From an uncultured Rhodospirillaceae bacterium (GTDB lineage Bacteria; Pseudomonadota; Alphaproteobacteria; Rhodospirillales; UBA2165): a DNA stretch of 20,659 nucleotides. The stretch is from positions 1 through 20,659 of the forward strand of contig CAJXJM010000003.1 in the NCBI GenBank assembly GCA_913054205.1, read 5' to 3'. The notes under the pieces are model-generated. The model was not told the DNA's origin and searched no databases. It worked only from the letters and a program-made list of their open reading frames with translations. Shown piece after piece: positions 16,333-20,659 of the stretch. The translations under genes were made by a program, and so were the position numbers. Every line of letters begins with the position of its first letter. Position 1 is the stretch's first letter.

Positions 16333-16440
16333 ATGACCGAAAAGCAAAATGAAATTCATTTTGATTTGAGGAGCCCACAAGCGTGGGCCGCCACTAATGT
16401 GGCGAAGCCAAGAACGCGGATGCGTTCGCCCGGCGTTTGA
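16333..16440 (+). CDS. Possible 35-codon ORF spanning the ybaB-recR palindrome cluster
   Basis: An ATG 2 nt after the ybaB stop opens a 35-codon frame to the TGA at 16438-16440, just before recR. It begins [20 protein letters not shown] and is rich in Arg, Lys and Pro toward its end. There is no ribosome binding site, so translation would depend on coupling to ybaB. The underlying DNA is nearly all palindromes, which more likely explains the open frame than selection for a peptide. Confidence 0.15.
   Translation: MTEKQNEIHFDLRSPQAWAATNVAKPRTRMRSPGV
16345..16427. repeat. Cluster of four perfect palindromes between ybaB and recR
   Basis: The 121-nt gap between ybaB and recR holds four perfect inverted repeats in a row. 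CAAAATGAA / TTCATTTTG (16345-16353, 16355-16363) has a 9-bp stem around one base. GCCCAC-AAGC-GTGGGC is at 16373-16388. CGCCAC-TAAT-GTGGCG is at 16389-16404, directly abutting the second. GAACGC-GGAT-GCGTTC is at 16412-16427. The last three each have a 6-bp stem and a 4-nt loop and would form a row of stem-loops in the ybaB-recR mRNA. No T-tract follows, so they are not a simple terminator. No second copy was seen in the window. Confidence 0.85.
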
Positions 16441-16451
16441 GGGGCAATATT

Positions 16452-17045
16452 ATGGCTACCACTGAAATAGATCGTCTTATTCAACTGATGTCGAAACTGC
16501 CGGGGCTCGGTCCACGCTCAGCGCGAAGGGCGGCATTGCATTTGATCAAAAATCGCGAATCTTTGATGAAACCGCTTGGCGTTGCGATGGAAGCCGCCGC
16601 TGAAAACGTAAAAACCTGCTCTAACTGCGGAAATCTAGACACCGCAGATCCTTGCGCGATCTGTACCGACGTCAAACGAGATGCGGCAATAATCTGTGTC
16701 GTTGAGGATATCGCAGATCTTTGGGCGCTGGAACGCACCGCGACCTTCAAGGGTCTCTATCATGTGCTCGGAGGCGTGTTGTCGCCTTTGGATGGCGTTG
16801 GACCTGATGATCTTATGCTCGATAGTTTATTGGCCCGCGCTAAAGGTGAGGTCGTCACGGAAATTATTCTGGCAACAAGTGCCACGGTCGACGGCAAAAC
16901 CACCGCGCACTATATAACCGATCGATTGACGGATGCCGGCGTGACGGTTACCGCCTTGGCACATGGAATCCCGGTTGGCGGCGAGCTTGATTACCTTGAT
17001 GACGGTACGTTAAGCGCTGCGATGAAGGAACGCCGGGGAATTTAG
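16452..17045 (+). CDS. recR: Recombination mediator protein RecR
   Basis: This 197-residue protein has an N-terminal helix-hairpin-helix ([19 protein letters not shown]). A C4 zinc finger follows at C56, C59, C68 and C71 ([18 protein letters not shown]). A Toprim domain begins [15 protein letters not shown], and [21 protein letters not shown] leads to the C-terminal [19 protein letters not shown], which is strongly conserved in RecR. It acts with RecO and RecF to load RecA at single-strand gaps. The ATG at 16452 is chosen over an upstream in-frame codon at 16437 because GAGGGG lies just upstream and [20 protein letters not shown] matches the family N-terminus. It is the third gene of the dnaX-ybaB-recR cluster but is separated from ybaB by a palindromic gap. 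Confidence 0.97.
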   Translation: MATTEIDRLIQLMSKLPGLGPRSARRAALHLIKNRESLMKPLGVAMEAAAENVKTCSNCGNLDTADPCAICTDVKRDAAIICVVEDIADLWALERTATFKGLYHVLGGVLSPLDGVGPDDLMLDSLLARAKGEVVTEIILATSATVDGKTTAHYITDRLTDAGVTVTALAHGIPVGGELDYLDDGTLSAAMKERRGI

Positions 17046-17137
17046 CGGCATTTCTGGCCGATATTGCGCTAAATCCGTCCTAATTCAACACTTCAATTAA
17101 TCCTGAATCCAACATAAAAACCTTTTATTAGGGTTTT

Positions 17138-17221
17138 CCCTAGTATATTTAAGGTATAAATCCAGATAATTTGGATAGAGCCTTGTAATACTTAGAAAAG
17201 TTACACCGAGGAAAGGTTATG
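17138..17221 (+). promoter_or_regulatory. Upstream region of first tandem paralog, sharing a CCCTAG element with the second
   Basis: CCCTAG (17138-17143) followed by an AT-rich run and GTAT lies 81 nt before the ATG. The second paralog has CCCTAG at 17634-17639, again followed about 11 nt later by GTAT, 93 nt before its ATG. Just before the start codons both have GAGGAAA, a good ribosome binding site (17208-17214 and 17717-17723). Upstream, AAAACC and GGTTTT near 17117-17136 could form a weak terminator for recR. The rest of the 173-nt gap shows nothing recognisable. Confidence 0.35.
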
Positions 17222-17505
17222 AACAATATAGCCACGCAGTATTTAGATCGAGAAACGACTAAATCTGATGCTGAAAATGAGCAAAGCTCGTCGAGGGACG
17301 TCTTCAACTTGAAGACGAAGAAGACGCCAGGAAACGTCGCGTTAAATTGCGTAAGCAGCGCCAAGCCAAATTAGTGGTTGAACGCCGTGATCGCCGCCGT
17401 AAGCGCGCCTTTAAGCTTGCCGGGTTATGGATATTGATTATCGCCGGTGGATTGTTTGCTGCCACTTGGTATTCCGGCGATATAACAAGCTTGCTCGCAA
17501 AATAA
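17219..17505 (+). pseudogene. First copy of a tandem small basic membrane protein, disrupted by a one-base frameshift
   Basis: The ATG at 17219 opens MNNIATQYLDRETTKSDAEN, aligned to the start of the intact second copy (MNSMSPHNLERDTFQE). After GAGCAAAG the frame diverges and stops at TAG 17372-17374 (51 residues). In the +1 shifted frame the DNA continues as KLVEGRLQLEDEEDARKRRV, then a basic stretch, then AFKLAGLWILIIAGGLFAAT, and ends at TAA 17503-17505. This is residue-for-residue parallel to the second copy. Adding one A to the run at 17283-17285 restores a 95-codon gene. The break is therefore a one-base deletion in a short A run: a real lesion, slippage-prone expression, or a sequence error. 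The family is not one I recognise. Confidence 0.8.
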
Positions 17506-17532
17506 TTTCAATCTATTTGCACGGCATTCACT

Positions 17533-17588
17533 GAATTTAGGTGAAAGCCCGGTGCGCCACTGCGCCCGATTACAGCCAGAAGGCGAGG
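17533..17588 (+). other. GC-rich structured stretch between the tandem paralogs
   Basis: Between the first paralog's stop and the second's start (221 nt) is a GC-rich block reading GAATTTAGGTGAAAGCCC, then GGTGCGCCACTGCGCCCG, then AGCCAGAAGGCGAGG. GGTGCG and TGCGCC can pair (two G-U pairs) over CCAC, and GCC-AGAA-GGC can pair. Some of the words recall cobalamin riboswitch pieces (GGTGAAA...CC, CGCCCG, AGCCAGAAG), but the order and spacing do not fit a complete one. Its function is unassigned. Confidence 0.25.
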
Positions 17589-17672
17589 TTTATTGATTTG
17601 TATTCAACCTGTGATCCGCATCACTGTGGAAAACCCTAGGTTATAGTAATGTATGTTTTCTAGTGTGGAAGA

Positions 17673-17706
17673 AAACGCCCGATCCTTTTTCTAGCAAAAG
17701 GCGTTT
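17673..17706 (+). other. Leader hairpin before the second paralog
   Basis: AAACGCC (17673-17679) is complementary to GGCGTTT (17700-17706). Within it CCTTTT (17684-17689) is complementary to AAAAGG (17696-17701). The two pairings overlap at GG and so may compete. The structure ends 11 nt before the GAGGAAA ribosome binding site of the downstream gene. It could be a 5'-leader structure or a terminator of upstream transcription; the T-run lies inside rather than after the stem. Confidence 0.35.
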
Positions 17707-17726
17707 AGGAAAGACGAGGAAACATT

Positions 17727-18017
17727 ATGAACAGCATGTCCCCCCATAATCTGGAACGCGACACATTTCAAGAATCGCGTCAACTGATCGACGAACAAAA
17801 GCTCATTGAGGGGCGTATGCAACTTGAAGACGAAGCCGAATCTCGCAAACGTCGAATTAAACTGCGTAAACAACGCCAAGTTAAAATAAACGCAATGCGC
17901 CGCGCAAAACGCCGGGCGCGCGCCTTTAAGCTTGCTGGATTTTGGATGGCTGTCGTGGTCAGCGGATTTTTCGCCATGGCCTGGTATTCAAATGACGTAA
18001 TGGCGCTGATCCGATAG
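17727..18017 (+). CDS. Small basic single-pass membrane protein, intact tandem copy, unknown function
   Basis: I do not recognise this 96-residue protein. Residues 1-30 are polar and mixed in charge (HNLERDTFQESRQLIDEQK). Residues about 31-66 are strongly basic, likely helical (SRKRRIKLRKQRQVKINAMR, then RAKRRARAFK). Residues about 70-88 form a single hydrophobic segment (LAGFWMAVVVSGFFAMAWY), followed by a short tail ending ALIR. The dense positive charge next to the membrane segment suggests a cytoplasmic basic domain anchored in the inner membrane, able to contact nucleic acid or acidic lipid; that is inference. It is the intact partner of the frameshifted copy 221 nt upstream, with a good ribosome binding site (GAGGAAA). 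It converges on xerC. Confidence 0.75.
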   Translation: MNSMSPHNLERDTFQESRQLIDEQKLIEGRMQLEDEAESRKRRIKLRKQRQVKINAMRRAKRRARAFKLAGFWMAVVVSGFFAMAWYSNDVMALIR

Positions 18018-18057
18018 TTTTATCCCACCTTGGTGCAGTGCTCAGTGCTTTTCAAAA

Positions 18058-18130
18058 TATCGTTTAGAATCAAAGGCTCTCGGTAAAATTGTACCGGGTA
18101 CCAATCAAATTATCGTTTAGAATCAAAGGC
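18058..18130. repeat. 20-bp perfect direct repeat with 33-nt spacer, next to xerC
   Basis: TATCGTTTAGAATCAAAGGC occurs at 18058-18077 and again at 18111-18130, a perfect 20-bp match. The 33-nt spacer contains CGGTA-AAATTG-TACCG, a 5-bp inverted repeat, followed by a GGTACC site. The block lies in the 126-nt gap between the convergent small membrane protein gene and xerC. Two copies and a short unit argue against a CRISPR array. A local duplication, recombination scar or 3'-UTR element remain possible. Confidence 0.9.
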
Positions 18131-18143
18131 CGTTGAATTTATC

Positions 18144-19106
18144 TCAGCGTCGCGCCCGTGGATGAGAATCCCGGTAGACCTCTATGAGGCGGGCCTGATC
18201 GACTTCGGTGTAGCGTTGGGTTGTCGACAGAGATTCGTGGCCCAGTAATTCCTGAATGGTGCGTAAATCACCGCCGCCCGCGAGCAAATGCGTGGCAAAA
18301 CTATGGCGCAGTGCATGCGGCGTTGCGGTTGCCGACAATCCCATCAAAGCCCTTAATTTTCGGACCTGGCGTTGGACAACGCCGGGATTAAGACGTTTGC
18401 CCTGTGCGCCAACAAAAAGCGGTCCGCTCTTTTTCAAATGTTTGGGATATAGATTTACATAATATTGAATGGCCTCTGCCACGATCGGAAGCACCGGAAC
18501 AACACGTTGTTTGTTGCCTTTACCGGTAATGACCATTGAATCTCTATCCGGGACATCCTCGAGATTTAAATTCAAGGCTTCGCTGATCCGCAATCCGCAG
18601 CCATAGAGCAGGGTCAGGATCGCCATGTCCCGGGCAGCAATCCACGGGGTATCATGGAGCTCGCCGATGGTTAAAAGGGCTTCTTTAGCTTCAACTTCTG
18701 ACAAAGGTTTCGGAATACTGCGCGGCAATTTCGGTGTTTTGACAGCCTTGATGGCAGCGTTGTGAACCAGTTCGCCTCGATCCAAAAAGCGAAAAAAATT
18801 TCTCAACGTGGAAACCGCTCTGGCGGTAGAGGATCGAGATAACCCATCATTGTGACGCTTGGCGAGATAGCCTCTAAAATCGGCTGTTGTTAAGCTCTCA
18901 AGATCACTGAGGCCCGGGGCAAACCCAAGATGCCCGCTTAAATATCTAAAAAAAGCAGAGAGGTCGCGGCCATATGCATCGAGCGTATGGGCCGAGTAAT
19001 TTTTTTCCACCGTCATCCAAATCTGCCAGTCTTCAATTGCCTTGAGAACAGCAGGTTCGGCGGCGAATTCGATCAAACCAGTTTGAGCTACTTTGTGGAC
19101 AGCCAT
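18144..19106 (-). CDS. xerC: Tyrosine recombinase XerC
   Basis: This 320-residue site-specific recombinase has an N-terminal SAM-like core-binding domain (about 20-112: NYSAHTLDAYGRDLSAFFRY). Its C-terminal catalytic domain has the full active-site set: R173 (GCGLRISEAL), K196 (GKGNKQR), H264 and R267 (HALRHSFATHLL), H290 (LLGHESL) and nucleophile Y299 (TTQRYT). XerC with XerD resolves chromosome dimers at dif. The choice of XerC over XerD rests on its place directly after a DUF484 gene, with which it overlaps by 19 nt, an arrangement seen widely in proteobacteria. The ATG at 19106 is followed by a normal N-terminus. Confidence 0.93.
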   Translation of the reverse strand: MAVHKVAQTGLIEFAAEPAVLKAIEDWQIWMTVEKNYSAHTLDAYGRDLSAFFRYLSGHLGFAPGLSDLESLTTADFRGYLAKRHNDGLSRSSTARAVSTLRNFFRFLDRGELVHNAAIKAVKTPKLPRSIPKPLSEVEAKEALLTIGELHDTPWIAARDMAILTLLYGCGLRISEALNLNLEDVPDRDSMVITGKGNKQRVVPVLPIVAEAIQYYVNLYPKHLKKSGPLFVGAQGKRLNPGVVQRQVRKLRALMGLSATATPHALRHSFATHLLAGGGDLRTIQELLGHESLSTTQRYTEVDQARLIEVYRDSHPRARR

Positions 19107-19798
19107 CGACTGAGCGTTAGCTCCAAAACGCGGGTAATAAAAATCAACAAATCTGTGCCTTGGCCACCGTGAAAGGCGCCTCGATTGCGCGATCCCAAGG
19201 CAAGTAATCCGTTGGGTATGCCATAACCCGGCTGCAAACGGCCAAGCGCCGCTGATTTTACAATGCCGGCCGCTTCACCGAAAACGGATCCATCGTCTTT
19301 GGTGTGTTCGATCAATGCTGCAAATTCATCCGGGCCGCCCAAGACTTTGTCGACGGTGCCAGGCGCAAACCAACGAATGTCGGTGTCGCCCAATTCAGGA
19401 AAGCCCTCTTCACCCGTCTCTAGGCAGAGCGAGGCGGCATCGATATCCAACAAAAGGGGTAAATCGAAACACACCACATGTACCAAACGGTCTAGCGAAT
19501 CAGCGCCCAAGATTGCAATCACGGCCGCATGGGTGCGGGTCTGGATCATCATGTTGGAGCGGGTGGTCGAGATCAGCAAATTGGCAGCGTCTTTGAGATT
19601 GGTTGATTCGTCCCGCATCCGGTCGAGCATAGAAGTCTGGATATCAACAACGTTGCCGGCTTCACCGTCTTCCCACCTGGAAGGCGGACTAAGCACCTCT
19701 AGTAGGTCTGGATTTTCAATCAAAAATTCTGGATTTTCTTTTAAATATTCCGTGACTTTAGAAGCATCCAGCTTTCGAGCCTCAGATTTACCACTCAT
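19088..19798 (-). CDS. DUF484 family protein, GAF-like, upstream of xerC
   Basis: This 236-residue protein has the DUF484 N-terminal signature: DASKVTEYLKENPEFLIENPD, then LLEVLSPPSRWEDGEAGNVVDIQ. A helical linker (MLDRMRDESTNLKDAANLLI) and a GAF-like domain (about 100-235) follow, ending LLIFITRVLELTLSRWLSTK. The family is usually encoded just before xerC, here with a 19-nt overlap of the coding regions, pointing to coupled translation. No enzymatic motif is visible and its role is not established; a regulatory or recombinase-associated function is guesswork. A strong ribosome binding site (GAGGGG) precedes the ATG at 19798. It follows the transaldolase gene by 20 nt. Confidence 0.88.
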   Translation of the reverse strand: MSGKSEARKLDASKVTEYLKENPEFLIENPDLLEVLSPPSRWEDGEAGNVVDIQTSMLDRMRDESTNLKDAANLLISTTRSNMMIQTRTHAAVIAILGADSLDRLVHVVCFDLPLLLDIDAASLCLETGEEGFPELGDTDIRWFAPGTVDKVLGGPDEFAALIEHTKDDGSVFGEAAGIVKSAALGRLQPGYGIPNGLLALGSRNRGAFHGGQGTDLLIFITRVLELTLSRWLSTK

Positions 19799-19818
19799 GG
19801 TCTACCCCTCATTTCCCC

Positions 19819-20475
19819 TTATAAAATAGACTGGCCTGTGCCAGCCCAATCTTTCAGGAACGAGTCTAACCCCTTATCGGTTAACGGATGGTTATAAAGT
19901 TGGCGAAGGGCTGATGGCGGGATGGTGACAACATGGGCGCCCATTCTGGCCGCATCAACCACATGTTTGGGAGAGCGCACCGAAGCAACCAGCACTTGGG
20001 TTTCGAAATTTGCGTAATTTTCATAAATTTCGCAGATATCCGCGATGAGATCCATACCGTCCAGGCCAATATCATCCAATCTACCGACAAACGGAGAAAC
20101 AAAGGTTGCCCCCGCTTTAGCCGCTAAAATCGCCTGCGCAGGAGAAAAACAAAGCGTCACATTGACCATGGTGCCTTCATCAGACAGCACTTTGCAGGCT
20201 TTTAGACCATCGACGGTCAGCGGAACCTTAATGGTGACGTTTTTTGCAATTTGTGCCAGTTTGTGACCTTCTTTGATCATGGTCGGAGCGTCAATTGCCG
20301 CCACCTCAGCGCTCACCGGTCCGTCAATGAAAGAGCAGATTTCTTCAATTACATCGGCAAATTTGCGGCCCGATTTGGCGATCAGCGATGGATTGGTGGT
20401 GACGCCATCTATCATGCCGGTATCGGTAAGTTCGCGGATTTCGTCGACATCCGCAGTATCAATAAAAAATTTCAT
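19819..20475 (-). CDS. Transaldolase / fructose-6-phosphate aldolase, small-subunit type
   Basis: This 218-residue TIM-barrel class I aldolase begins [20 protein letters not shown] with the [13 protein letters not shown] signature (24-36). The Schiff-base lysine is K83 in [23 protein letters not shown] (127-137) is the phosphate-side loop. The length of about 215-220 residues fits the short TalC/FSA subfamily, which either transfers dihydroxyacetone units in the pentose phosphate pathway or cleaves fructose-6-phosphate; sequence alone does not decide. The frame runs upstream to 20592, but that extension overlaps priA, and the ATG at 20475 matches the family N-terminus. It is divergent from priA with a 67-nt gap and heads a likely operon with DUF484 and xerC. 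Confidence 0.92.
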   Translation of the reverse strand: MKFFIDTADVDEIRELTDTGMIDGVTTNPSLIAKSGRKFADVIEEICSFIDGPVSAEVAAIDAPTMIKEGHKLAQIAKNVTIKVPLTVDGLKACKVLSDEGTMVNVTLCFSPAQAILAAKAGATFVSPFVGRLDDIGLDGMDLIADICEIYENYANFETQVLVASVRSPKHVVDAARMGAHVVTIPPSALRQLYNHPLTDKGLDSFLKDWAGTGQSIL

Positions 20476-20542
20476 CGGCCTTCGTTTAACTCCTAAAGTA
20501 TCGAATATTGTTCTTTGATGAATTGTGACTAGAGTGTACTGC

Positions 20543-20659
20543 ATGACACCACCCAGCACCACCTCGCTTGATTTTGGACCAGAAAGAATCAATGACCTAG
20601 AATGCGTCAGCGTTTTGCTGCCGTTGCCGTTAGGTCGGGCCTACACCTACGCCGTACCC
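20543..20659 (+). CDS. priA: PriA, primosomal protein N', N-terminal fragment cut by the window end
   Basis: The first 39 codons from the ATG at 20543 are visible. After a variable start ([20 protein letters not shown]) comes [18 protein letters not shown], which matches the conserved opening of the PriA 3'-DNA-binding domain (V.VLLPLPLD..YDY.VP). PriA is the helicase that restarts stalled replication forks. The divergent neighbour is transaldolase/FSA, an arrangement I associate with alphaproteobacteria. The 67-nt gap upstream must hold promoters for both directions; no strong -35/-10 pair was recognised. Confidence 0.85.
   Translation, partial: MTPPSTTSLDFGPERINDLECVSVLLPLPLGRAYTYAVP

Noticed and set aside
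18058..18130. Minimal CRISPR array
   Set aside because: Only two 20-bp units and one spacer, no leader or cas genes, and the spacer itself contains an inverted repeat.
20476..20592. N-terminal extension of the transaldolase
   Set aside because: It overlaps the divergent priA coding region and has no family similarity; MKFFIDTAD is the conserved N-terminus.

Overview
The window reads as core chromosome of an alphaproteobacterium of moderate GC content (near 50%, my estimate). The evidence is synteny and family: an FzlA-like GST beside uppP, a four-gene yejABEF operon, membrane-anchored cytochrome c / kdsB / prephenate dehydratase, SRP RNA directly before dnaX-ybaB-recR, and priA divergent from transaldolase / DUF484 / xerC. 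Genes are tightly packed: uppP and yejF converge with a 3-nt gap, and two other convergent genes share a CTAG as both stop codons. No gene-free stretch exceeds about 245 bases.

Layout. 1-261: 3' end of a probable PRMT-like methyltransferase. 323-991 (-): FzlA-like protein. 1235-2065 (+): uppP. 2069-7742 (-): complete yejABEF peptide importer. 7831-8604 (-): histidinol-phosphatase-type inositol-phosphatase family enzyme. 8625-9164 (-): membrane-anchored cytochrome c. 9371-11524 (+): divergent kdsB, prephenate dehydratase, hotdog thioesterase. 11521-12333 (-): histidine kinase split by an in-frame TAG. 12406-13323 (-): nudC. 13436-13984 (+): cupredoxin-like lipoprotein interrupted by an in-frame TAA. 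14061-17045 (+): SRP RNA, dnaX, ybaB, recR. 17219-18017 (+): two tandem paralogous small basic membrane proteins, the first carrying a one-base frameshift. 18144-20475 (-): xerC, DUF484, transaldolase/FSA. 20543-end (+): start of priA.

Functional themes. There is envelope and division work (FzlA-like, UppP, KdsB), peptide uptake (YejABEF), amino-acid biosynthesis (HisN-type, PheA), DNA replication, repair and chromosome resolution (DnaX, YbaB, RecR, XerC, PriA), and protein targeting (SRP RNA).

The most unusual points are: three separate single-base lesions in accessory genes while every housekeeping gene is open; four consecutive perfect palindromes between ybaB and recR; the tandem small-membrane-protein pair of a family I do not recognise; a 20-bp perfect direct repeat beside xerC; and a KdsB that has lost the signature nucleotide- and sugar-binding segments while keeping the two metal-binding aspartates.
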